Assembly: GCA_023265785.1 (NCBI GenBank)
Contig: JAHFSL010000136.1
Coordinates: 1 to 6,790, forward strand
DNA: 6,790 nt
Source of the DNA: Candidatus Coatesiibacteriota bacterium
GTDB taxonomy: Bacteria > Oederibacteriota > CAKKQC01
Reading direction: 5' to 3'
The notes beneath the pieces were generated by a model. The model did no database searches and was not told the DNA's origin. It worked only from the letters and a program-made list of their open reading frames with translations. The translations under genes and the position numbers were made by a program. This document shows positions 1 through 4,932 of the stretch, in pieces. Position 1 is the stretch's first letter. Each line of letters opens with the position of its first letter.

Positions 1-1000
1 CCTGGGCCAGCGTGATCCGCGCTTCGGGCAGTCCGACGGTGTCCACGGCCTGCATGGCGGCTGACGCCATCAGGAGCCCCCGGGGATCGGCATTCCCGAT
101 GTCCTCGGAGGCCAGGATGATCAGCCGCCGGGCGATGAACCGGGGGTCCTCGCCGCCCGCGATCATCCGGGCCAGCCAGTAGATGGCCGCATCGGGGTCG
201 GAACCGCGCACCGACTTGATGAACGCGGAGATCACATCGTAATGCTCGTCCTCGTCCCGGTCATACCGGACATGGGGCGCCTGCAGGGCGTCCTGGACCA
301 TGGCGGGGGTCAGGGTCAGCGTTCCGACCTTGGGGGCGTGGGCCATCGCGGCAAGTTCCAGCCCGCCCAGCGCTGATCGGGCATCCCCGTCGGCCGCGGT
401 CGCCAGCAGGGCCAGCGCCTCCGGGGTGGCGTCCAGCCCCATCCCGGCCAGCCCCCGGTCCTTGTCCCCCAACGCCCGGCGCAGGAGCACGAGGAGGGCA
501 TCCTTCATGAGGGGCTCAAACACGAAGACCCGTGACCGGGACAGCAGGGCCCGGGTCACATAGAAGTAGGGGTTGTGGGTGGTGGTGCCGATCAGGACAT
601 AGAGCCCCTCCTCGACATCGGGCAGGAGGGCGTCCTGCTGACCCTTGTTGAACCGGTGGATCTCGTCGAGAAACAGCACGGTCCGGCGGCCGGTGGCCCG
701 GCGACCCTCGGCATCCCGTTTGACCGCCCGGAGATCCTCCAGCGTGGAGGTCACGGCGTTGAGCCGGACCAGTTCGGCCTGGGTGCGCTGGGAAATGATG
801 GACGCGACCGCGGTCTTCCCGCAACCCGGTGGCCCCCAGAGGATCAGCGACTGGAGCCGGTCCGTCTCGATCAGGACCCGGAGCGGCTTTCCCGGGCCCA
901 GCAGGTGGTCCTGGCCGACGAACTCGTCGAGGGAGGCGGGGGCCATGCGCCGCGCGAGGGGCGCCCTGACGGATGAGGAGAAGAGTTCGGACTGCTTCAT
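1..1000 (-). CDS. rarA: Replication-associated recombination protein RarA (MgsA), AAA+ ATPase; C-terminus outside window
   Basis: RarA is a cytoplasmic clamp-loader-like AAA+ ATPase that acts at stalled replication forks. The frame is open from the ATG at 1000-998 to the window edge, giving 333 residues against a usual length of about 430-450, so roughly the last 100 residues are missing. Visible motifs are the N-terminal PLARRM and LDEFVGQ, Walker A GPPGCGKT (56-63), Walker B with LFLDEIHRFNK (109-119), sensor-1 region GTTTHNP (138-144), arginine-finger segment LLSRSRVF (152-159) and a sensor-2-like GDARSAL (205-211). The helical domain follows, with HYDVISAFIKS (253-263) and ASEDIGNADP (297-306), both typical of this family. 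The chosen start gives the usual short tail before PLA-R-M; the internal ATG at residue 19 would cut into it. No Shine-Dalgarno is seen, because a terminator-like T-rich run occupies that space. Family identity is very secure. Confidence 0.96.
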   Translation of the reverse strand, partial: MKQSELFSSSVRAPLARRMAPASLDEFVGQDHLLGPGKPLRVLIETDRLQSLILWGPPGCGKTAVASIISQRTQAELVRLNAVTSTLEDLRAVKRDAEGRRATGRRTVLFLDEIHRFNKGQQDALLPDVEEGLYVLIGTTTHNPYFYVTRALLSRSRVFVFEPLMKDALLVLLRRALGDKDRGLAGMGLDATPEALALLATAADGDARSALGGLELAAMAHAPKVGTLTLTPAMVQDALQAPHVRYDRDEDEHYDVISAFIKSVRGSDPDAAIYWLARMIAGGEDPRFIARRLIILASEDIGNADPRGLLMASAAMQAVDTVGLPEARITLAQ

Positions 1001-1013
1001 GGAAATAAAACCA

Positions 1014-1072
1014 AGCCCCACCTGTGCCGTCGGTGGTTACTCATCGCTGAACCCTGTTGTACAGGTGGGGCT
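1014..1072 (-). terminator. Terminator-like hairpin with T-rich tail just before rarA
   Basis: AGCCCCACCTGT (1014-1025) and ACAGGTGGGGCT (1061-1072) form a perfect 12-bp inverted repeat separated by 35 nt. On the minus strand the second arm is followed by TGG and then TTTTATTT (1010-1003), which resembles an intrinsic terminator. The 35-nt loop is long for one, although a GGTT/AACC pair (1053-1050 with 1038-1035) could close it further. It lies directly in front of the rarA ATG, so it would end a small RNA, end the upstream operon, or attenuate rarA. Confidence 0.5.
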
Positions 1073-1091
1073 CCCGGGGAAGGACTTTTGG

Positions 1092-1113
1092 AACACCTCG
1101 TTCTAGAGGTGTT
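1092..1113. repeat. Perfect 8-bp inverted repeat, 6-nt loop
   Basis: AACACCTC (1092-1099) and GAGGTGTT (1106-1113) are exact reverse complements around a 6-nt loop. No T-run directly follows on either strand, so it is not a good terminator by itself. It is best read as a structural element of the candidate RNA upstream of rarA. Confidence 0.55.
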
Positions 1114-1204
1114 ACGGGTCACATTCCCTTTTCGTCGCCCCGCTAACTTTCAAATCGGTTCAGATATTTCGCACACGCATACGAACACTGCAGGGCCAAT
1201 TCCG

Positions 1205-1233
1205 ATGGTAGGGAAAATGTGCCTGATTGTCAA
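1205..1233 (-). promoter_or_regulatory. Sigma70-type promoter facing rarA
   Basis: On the minus strand a perfect -35 TTGACA (1233-1228) is followed after exactly 17 nt by TACCAT (1210-1205), which matches 4 of 6 bases of the -10 consensus. The -35 box overlaps the TGA stop (1232-1230) of the upstream glycosyltransferase gene. Transcription would begin near 1198, about 198 nt upstream of the rarA start codon, leaving a long structured leader or a small RNA. Confidence 0.5.
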
Positions 1234-1994
1234 GCCCGGCCGCGCGACCACAGGTTGGCGAACACGAGGACCTTGGTCACCGCATCATGGACGCACGCGA
1301 GAAACCCGGGCAGGCCGTCGAGGAAGCCGAGGCGGAACAGGTAGCGGCGGATGAACCGGGTGACGGGCCGCCATGCACACCACCGGACGGCATTGACCAC
1401 ATGGGGACGGGCGCCGTCCCGCCATTGCGATCCGGCCTCCATCGCGGCATACACGCCCGGCTTGGAAAAAAAGGTCGCAAGGTCGCGGTAGGGGAAGTGG
1501 TCAAGCGGGGCGTCGAGATGGCCGACCGGGCCGGCGACGGCCAGCCGTTCGTGAACCATCTTGTTGTTGAATCGCGCGCGGCCACGGCGGAATAGCCGGA
1601 GCTGGAGGTCGGGGTATTTCCCGCCGTGTTGCAGGAACCGGCCGAAGTAGTGGTTCCGGCGCGGCATGTCAAACGCCTCCCCCGGCCCGTCCACACGGAG
1701 CACATGCTCAATGGCGCGGCGCAATGCCGGGGTGACGACCTCATCCGCATCCAGGCTCAAGATCCAGGGAAACCTGGCCCGCGCGATCGCCCGGTTCTTG
1801 GCCGGGCCGAAGCCGTCCAGCCGGTCGTGAAACAGTCGGACCCGGTGCCGCCGGGCGATCCGGACCGTGTCGTCGGTAGACCCGTTCTCGACCAGCACGA
1901 TCTCATCGGCGAACCGGACACTCCGGAGGGTGGCGTCCAGGGTCTCCGCTACATCCCTGGCGATGACGACGACGGACAGCCGGGCGCGGTTCAG
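1230..1994 (-). CDS. Family 2 glycosyltransferase, WaaE/KdtX-like
   Basis: This is a single-domain inverting glycosyltransferase (GT-A fold) that uses a nucleotide-sugar donor. The closest pattern I know is the WaaE/KdtX group, which adds sugar to the lipopolysaccharide inner core at the cytoplasmic face of the membrane. With the start used here (254 residues) it shows the first beta strand LSVVVIARD (6-14), ADEIVLVENGSTDDT (29-43), GFGPAKNRA (61-69) and LSLDADEVV (79-87), which carries the metal/nucleotide-binding DxD-type motif. Further on come PDLQLRLFRRG and VHERL, also typical of this group. No ATG, GTG or TTG lies upstream of an internal GTG at 1898, which would remove the first strand. 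I therefore infer CTG at 1994-1992, which overlaps the upstream TGA as CTGA. The C-terminal quarter is hydrophobic and basic, fitting membrane association. The acceptor is unknown. Confidence 0.85.
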   Translation of the reverse strand: MNRARLSVVVIARDVAETLDATLRSVRFADEIVLVENGSTDDTVRIARRHRVRLFHDRLDGFGPAKNRAIARARFPWILSLDADEVVTPALRRAIEHVLRVDGPGEAFDMPRRNHYFGRFLQHGGKYPDLQLRLFRRGRARFNNKMVHERLAVAGPVGHLDAPLDHFPYRDLATFFSKPGVYAAMEAGSQWRDGARPHVVNAVRWCAWRPVTRFIRRYLFRLGFLDGLPGFLACVHDAVTKVLVFANLWSRGRA

Positions 1995-2575
1995 AGCGAG
2001 GCGAGGAGGGTGGCGGCGGTCTTGCCTGCGGCCGCCACCGCCGTGACGCCCGCGCGCAGTCGCGGGTCCAGCTCGCGGGACAGGGTGACCGCTCCCAGGA
2101 GGGGTTCCAGGAGGGCCTTGACCACCGGTTCCAGGGCCGCATAGGTGGCGGGCTCGTTGGGCGCCGCCATCCGGTCATTGACGCAGATCTCGATCCGGCT
2201 GGCGGGAAATGCCAGGACGCCTTTTGCCTCGGGCTCGCCCTCCAGGAGGGCGACGGCCGTCAGGCACTCCTTGAGCGCCCGCTTCAGCGGGTCGGCGGTC
2301 CCGGCCGGGGGGCGTCGCTGGCTGTAAAGCAGGCCGGGTTTGCCGCCGGTGGTATCCAGCGCCCACTGGCCCTCGTGGGCGACCAGCAGGACCTGGGGTC
2401 CGTGGGCGATATGCGTGTACTCGGCGACATCCACCAGGACCCCGGCCAGCCGGCTCTCCTGGATCCACCGATGGAACACGGGAATGAAGGCGCGCCACGT
2501 CGTCGCGGGAGAGGCCTCGGCATGAACCTTGACCTCGGCCCGAGCCAAATCCAGGGCAAGGGCAGCCGCGCTCAC
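1991..2575 (-). CDS. Conserved uncharacterised protein, third gene of the reductase operon
   Basis: This protein has 194 residues, no signal peptide and no obvious membrane segment, so it is probably cytosolic. I do not recognise a characterised function. Conserved-looking blocks are FHRWIQE (34-40), VLVDVAEYTHIAHGPQVLL (46-64), AHEGQWALD (66-74) with GGKPGLLYS (77-85), and IEICVNDRMAAPN (128-140); an alanine/leucine-rich helical tail follows. I have a general memory of hypothetical proteins with this FHRWIQ / VDVA-Y-H / NDR-APN pattern in several bacterial phyla, but no assigned role. The GTG start at 2575-2573 shares GTGA with the stop of the preceding gene. It has a fair Shine-Dalgarno, AAGGTGG (2589-2583), 7 nt upstream. 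A longer reading from 2638 would run 63 nt into the upstream gene and is unlikely. Co-translation with the reductase and the HEPN-like protein suggests a shared task. Confidence 0.8.
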   Translation of the reverse strand: MSAAALALDLARAEVKVHAEASPATTWRAFIPVFHRWIQESRLAGVLVDVAEYTHIAHGPQVLLVAHEGQWALDTTGGKPGLLYSQRRPPAGTADPLKRALKECLTAVALLEGEPEAKGVLAFPASRIEICVNDRMAAPNEPATYAALEPVVKALLEPLLGAVTLSRELDPRLRAGVTAVAAAGKTAATLLASL

Positions 2576-3030
2576 AGCAGGTCCACCTTGGTGGACTCGG
2601 TGACATTGCCCACGAAGGAGTGCATGGCCTCCAGCCACAGGTTGGCCTCTTCGACCCGGGAGTGCACCGCATCGGCCGTGACGGGGTCCACGGCCTGCTC
2701 TCGCGCTTTGCGAAACAGCCGGGCGAACGGCTTGTGACCGGCCGGCAGTTTCTCAAACAGCACGCCGGACATGGGGTCGGGCGAGCAATACAGCCGGTTG
2801 AACTCCTCATGGATCCGGTCGGCTTTCTCGGGGAACTCCCGGTTCATGATGCGCAGGATGGCCAGCGCGGCATGGTTCATGGAGGCGTGGGCCAGGGTCA
2901 GGGCCCCCTGGAGGTCGCCGCCGTCCAGCTTGACCGAGGCCTCGAAGACCTCGTGGCCGGCCGCGTCAAGGGCGAACTGGGAGGGCGTGATCACCTCGCC
3001 CGCGCACTCGCCCTTGCCGATGTCGGACAT
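2572..3030 (-). CDS. HEPN-like alpha-helical protein, possibly the detached C-terminal domain of the sulfite reductase
   Basis: This is a 152-residue, mostly helical protein. It begins with MSDIGKGECAGE (1-12), then a helix pair running through LDAAGHEVFEASVKL (21-35) and ALTLAHASMNHAALAILR (43-60), and later VTADAVHSRVEEANLWLEAMHSF (117-139, in part). The A-rich helical pattern resembles HEPN-type domains, but no clear Rx4-6H catalytic motif is visible, so a nuclease role is not supported. The ATG at 3030-3028 is in exactly the same frame as the reductase ending at 3058. The nine codons between the TAG and this ATG read DWGDPREYT without another stop, and continue naturally into the conserved-looking DIGKGECAGE. 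No good Shine-Dalgarno precedes the ATG. It may be a separate subunit, made by reinitiation, or a readthrough extension giving a 756-residue fusion. The HEPN label is tentative. Confidence 0.65.
   Translation of the reverse strand: MSDIGKGECAGEVITPSQFALDAAGHEVFEASVKLDGGDLQGALTLAHASMNHAALAILRIMNREFPEKADRIHEEFNRLYCSPDPMSGVLFEKLPAGHKPFARLFRKAREQAVDPVTADAVHSRVEEANLWLEAMHSFVGNVTESTKVDLL
2581..2596 (-). promoter_or_regulatory. Hairpin over the Shine-Dalgarno of the 194-residue gene
   Basis: The minus-strand RNA reads GUCCAC-CAAG-GUGGAC, a 6-bp stem with a 4-nt loop. It includes the AAGGUGG ribosome-binding site of the next gene and also encodes the last residues (STKVD) of the HEPN-like gene. A ribosome finishing the upstream gene would melt it, which fits translational coupling at the GTGA overlap. 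Confidence 0.4.
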
Positions 3031-3060
3031 CGTGTACTCGCGCGGGTCGCCCCAGTCCTA
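3028..3060 (-). other. In-frame TAG and 9-codon linker joining the reductase and HEPN-like frames
   Basis: The reductase ends ...EPGLF-TAG at 3060-3058. The next codons, in the same frame, read D-W-G-D-P-R-E-Y-T and then the ATG at 3030 of the HEPN-like gene. There is no frame change, no promoter, no terminator and no clear ribosome-binding site in the gap. The other four stop codons seen in the window (ends at 1230, 1991, 2572 and 6213) are all TGA; this is the only TAG. The arrangement looks like a once-continuous gene broken by one nonsense codon, or a stop that is read through. Confidence 0.6.
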
Positions 3061-4842
3061 AAAGAGGCCCGGCTCGGCATCGTGGGTGGCCGGGAGCACC
3101 TGCAGATCCTTGATCCCCTCCAGCACCGCCACCTTGCCGATCCGCATGATGAACGCCTGGAAGGTCTCCGCCCCCTGCCGCTCGGCGGCGAACCGCTTCG
3201 TCAGCCGGTCCACCACTTCCGGGATGCGCTTGGAGGGCACCACGCCGATGGGCAGGCCATACGAGCCGCCGTTGTGGTCCCACTGGCCGCCCAGCACGAT
3301 GTTGAAGTGGGGGACGGTATACCCGCCGACCTTCCGGCTCCCGCCGAAGAACCCCAGGTCGGCGATGTGGTGCTGACTGCACGAGTTGGGGCACCCCGAG
3401 ACCTTGATCTTGAGGGCGCGCACCTCGGGAGGCAGGGTGGAGAAGTTCTCCATCAGCCGCCGCTCCAGCTCACGGGCCAGCCCGCGGGAGGAGGCGATCC
3501 CCAGCTTGCAGGTGTCGGTGCCCGGGCAGGCGGTGATGTCGGCGATGGTATTCGCCCCCGGCGCGCCCAGCCCCAGTCCCTTGAGTTCGGTATAGATGGC
3601 GGGCAGGTCGGCTTCGCTGACCCACCGGAAGACCAGGTTCTGGTCCACCGTGGTCCGGACCGTGTCCCTGATGTATTTCTTAGCCAGAGTGGCCACGCCC
3701 CGCAACTGGTCGGGGGTGAGGTCGCCCAGCGGCACCGTGACATACACGGCGGCATACCCGGGCTGGCGCTGTGTGTAGACATTCGTGGCGGCCCAGGCCT
3801 CGAATCCGTCGGGACGCGCCGCGCCGTTCAGGGGTTTCGCCGCCTTCGCGGCCTCCTCCTTCCAGGTTTTTGCTTCCTCCGCCGGCCAGGACTTCCACCG
3901 CGGGTCGGGTTCGAGGATCTTGCGCTCCTCGCGAACCAGCCGGCGGAACTCGTCAATGCCGAGTTTCTTCACGAGGAACTTGATCCGCGCCATCGAGCGC
4001 AGTTTCTTCTCACCCAACCGGCCGAAGACGCGCGCCGTGGCCTGCCCCAGCGGCAGGATCTCATCGGCGGGAACGAAGGCCTCGAGCACCTGCGCGTTGA
4101 ACGGCGTGGGACCCAGTCCGCCGCCGACGAACGCGGTGAATCCGGGCTCACCCGCGGGGCCCTTGGCCGCCACAAATCCCATGTCGTGCATGTTCACCAA
4201 GCCGCAGGCCTCATCCTTGCACCCCGAGAAGGCCACCTTGAACTTGCGGCCGAAGTCCTGGGCATCGGGGTGGCCCAGCATGAACCGGAAAAAGGCGCGG
4301 GAGTACGGGGTGACATCGAAGGATTCCGTCCGGCAGACGCCCGCCAGCGGGCAGGCGGTGACATTCCGGACCGAGTTTCCGCAGGCTTCCCGCGTTGTAA
4401 TGCCCACCGCGCCCAGCCGGCGCATGATGTCGGGGGTGTCCTCGATGTGGACGAAGTGCAGCTGGAAATCCTGCCGGGTGGTGATGTGTGCGATCTGGTC
4501 GGAGCACTCCTCGGCCAGGTCGGCCATGGTCTCCAACTGGGCGGCGGTCGCCCCGCCGTAGGGAAACTTGATCCGCAGCATGCCCGGGGCATCCCACTCG
4601 GTGTTGGGCCCCTTGGTGGTCTTGCCGGTGCTCGGGAACACGATCTTCCGTTCGGACTTCCCGTCATGCCGGCGGCCGTGGTCGTAGCGCTGGCCGTAGG
4701 AGCCGCGCCGCAGGCGAGTCTCTGCGAACACCGGCTCCTCCACCTTGCCCTGCTTGCGCAGGTGGATCTGGGTCTCAAAGACGTCAATCTCCCGCTCCAG
4801 GTCGGGCTCGATCGTCCCTGCCAGCCGTGTTTTCCAGCTCAT
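3058..4842 (-). CDS. Nitrite/sulfite reductase hemoprotein (siroheme, 4Fe-4S), ferredoxin-dependent type
   Basis: This cytosolic enzyme catalyses six-electron reduction of sulfite to sulfide or nitrite to ammonia, using siroheme coupled to a 4Fe-4S cluster. The 594 residues show the two-fold pseudo-repeat of the family. The first half has TTRQDFQLHF (121-130), CGNSVRNVTACPLAG (154-168) and AFVGGGLG (237-244). The second has RTTVDQNLVFRW (396-407), then the cluster/siroheme ligands ACPGTDTC (C439, C445) and SGCPNSC (C484, C488), and a closing VLGGQ (516-520). No flavoprotein partner is encoded nearby, so ferredoxin is the likely donor. Sulfite versus nitrite cannot be decided by eye, and no cysH, cysN or nitrate genes are visible. 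The ATG at 4842-4840 gives a normal N-terminus; no strong Shine-Dalgarno precedes it. It heads the leftward operon and ends in an in-frame TAG before a HEPN-like domain. Confidence 0.95.
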   Translation of the reverse strand: MSWKTRLAGTIEPDLEREIDVFETQIHLRKQGKVEEPVFAETRLRRGSYGQRYDHGRRHDGKSERKIVFPSTGKTTKGPNTEWDAPGMLRIKFPYGGATAAQLETMADLAEECSDQIAHITTRQDFQLHFVHIEDTPDIMRRLGAVGITTREACGNSVRNVTACPLAGVCRTESFDVTPYSRAFFRFMLGHPDAQDFGRKFKVAFSGCKDEACGLVNMHDMGFVAAKGPAGEPGFTAFVGGGLGPTPFNAQVLEAFVPADEILPLGQATARVFGRLGEKKLRSMARIKFLVKKLGIDEFRRLVREERKILEPDPRWKSWPAEEAKTWKEEAAKAAKPLNGAARPDGFEAWAATNVYTQRQPGYAAVYVTVPLGDLTPDQLRGVATLAKKYIRDTVRTTVDQNLVFRWVSEADLPAIYTELKGLGLGAPGANTIADITACPGTDTCKLGIASSRGLARELERRLMENFSTLPPEVRALKIKVSGCPNSCSQHHIADLGFFGGSRKVGGYTVPHFNIVLGGQWDHNGGSYGLPIGVVPSKRIPEVVDRLTKRFAAERQGAETFQAFIMRIGKVAVLEGIKDLQVLPATHDAEPGLF

Positions 4843-4851
4843 GGAGTACCC

Positions 4852-4880
4852 AGTTTAGACGGTTTTTTTCCCCGTGAGAA
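4852..4880 (-). promoter_or_regulatory. Weak promoter candidate for the reductase operon
   Basis: On the minus strand TTCTCA (4880-4875, 4 of 6 matches to the -35 consensus) is followed after 17 nt by TAAACT (4857-4852, 4 of 6). An alternative -10, TCTAAA (4859-4854), would leave a 15-nt spacer. The -10 ends only 9-11 nt before the reductase ATG, so a transcript from here would have little or no leader. Both boxes are weak, and the assignment rests mainly on position in the divergent spacer. Confidence 0.3.
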
Positions 4881-4885
4881 GGGAC

Positions 4886-4895
4886 CCCGCGCGGG
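4886..4895. repeat. Palindrome in the divergent spacer
   Basis: CCCGCGCGGG is a perfect 10-bp palindrome that abuts the -35 box of the plus-strand promoter and lies upstream of the minus-strand one. Its position would suit an operator for a regulator of both directions, but such G/C palindromes are common in GC-rich DNA. Confidence 0.25.
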
Positions 4896-4924
4896 TTGTA
4901 ACGGGCGGGGCCGGGGGCGATAAT
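4896..4924 (+). promoter_or_regulatory. Promoter of the Rieske oxygenase gene, near-leaderless
   Basis: TTGTAA (4896-4901, 4 of 6) is followed after 17 bp by GATAAT (4919-4924, 5 of 6). The expected start point (about 4931) is within a base or two of the ATG at 4933. No Shine-Dalgarno is present between the -10 and the ATG, which supports a leaderless or nearly leaderless mRNA. Confidence 0.5.
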
Positions 4925-4932
4925 CAGCCGCG

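Larger units (their letters stand above)
1003..1198 (-). ncRNA. Candidate structured small RNA or rarA leader (possibly 6S-like)
   Basis: This is the 229-nt gap between the glycosyltransferase stop and the rarA start. It has no convincing ORF, a good minus-strand promoter at its upstream end (start expected near 1198) and a terminator-like hairpin plus T-rich run at its downstream end. A transcript of about 195 nt would contain an 8-bp hairpin (1113-1092) and the large 12-bp-stem hairpin (1072-1014). Length, an early GTGTTCG, and a small hairpin in the 3' half recall 6S RNA. I also recall 6S RNA genes lying beside rarA in other bacteria, such as Bacillus. I could not build the 6S closing helix and central bubble by eye, so the family assignment is weak. 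The alternative is a regulated 5' leader of rarA. Confidence 0.33.

Noticed and set aside
575..976. 133-codon plus-strand frame opposite rarA
   Set aside because: It lies opposite the Walker A/B region of rarA and has no recognisable features; a shadow.
1120..1221. Long-range pairing CACATTCCCT with AGGGaaAATGTG as a closing stem of the pre-rarA RNA
   Set aside because: It is only 10 bp with a 2-nt bulge across an 80-nt loop, and its distal arm overlaps the promoter, upstream of the expected transcript start.
1001..1229. tRNA, tmRNA, RNase P or SRP RNA in the gap upstream of rarA
   Set aside because: No T-loop GTTCAA-type segment with acceptor stem, no SRP GGAAGCAGCC-type loop and no RNase P conserved blocks are present on either strand.
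1230..1898. Short form of the glycosyltransferase starting at GTG 1898
   Set aside because: It would delete the first beta strand and helix of the nucleotide-binding fold, which are clearly encoded upstream in the same frame.
1991..2638. Longer form of the 194-residue protein starting at 2638
   Set aside because: The added residues overlap the upstream gene and look like out-of-frame translation; the GTG at 2575 has a Shine-Dalgarno and a typical GTGA overlap.
3058..3060. TAG as a pyrrolysine codon
   Set aside because: No pyl genes, Pyl insertion context or methylamine methyltransferase are visible in the window; it remains only one option under the split-fusion finding.
2620..4923. 767-codon plus-strand open frame opposite the reductase and HEPN-like genes
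   Set aside because: It is a GC-rich antisense shadow: it shows no family motifs and lies opposite a clearly conserved siroheme reductase with intact cluster ligands.
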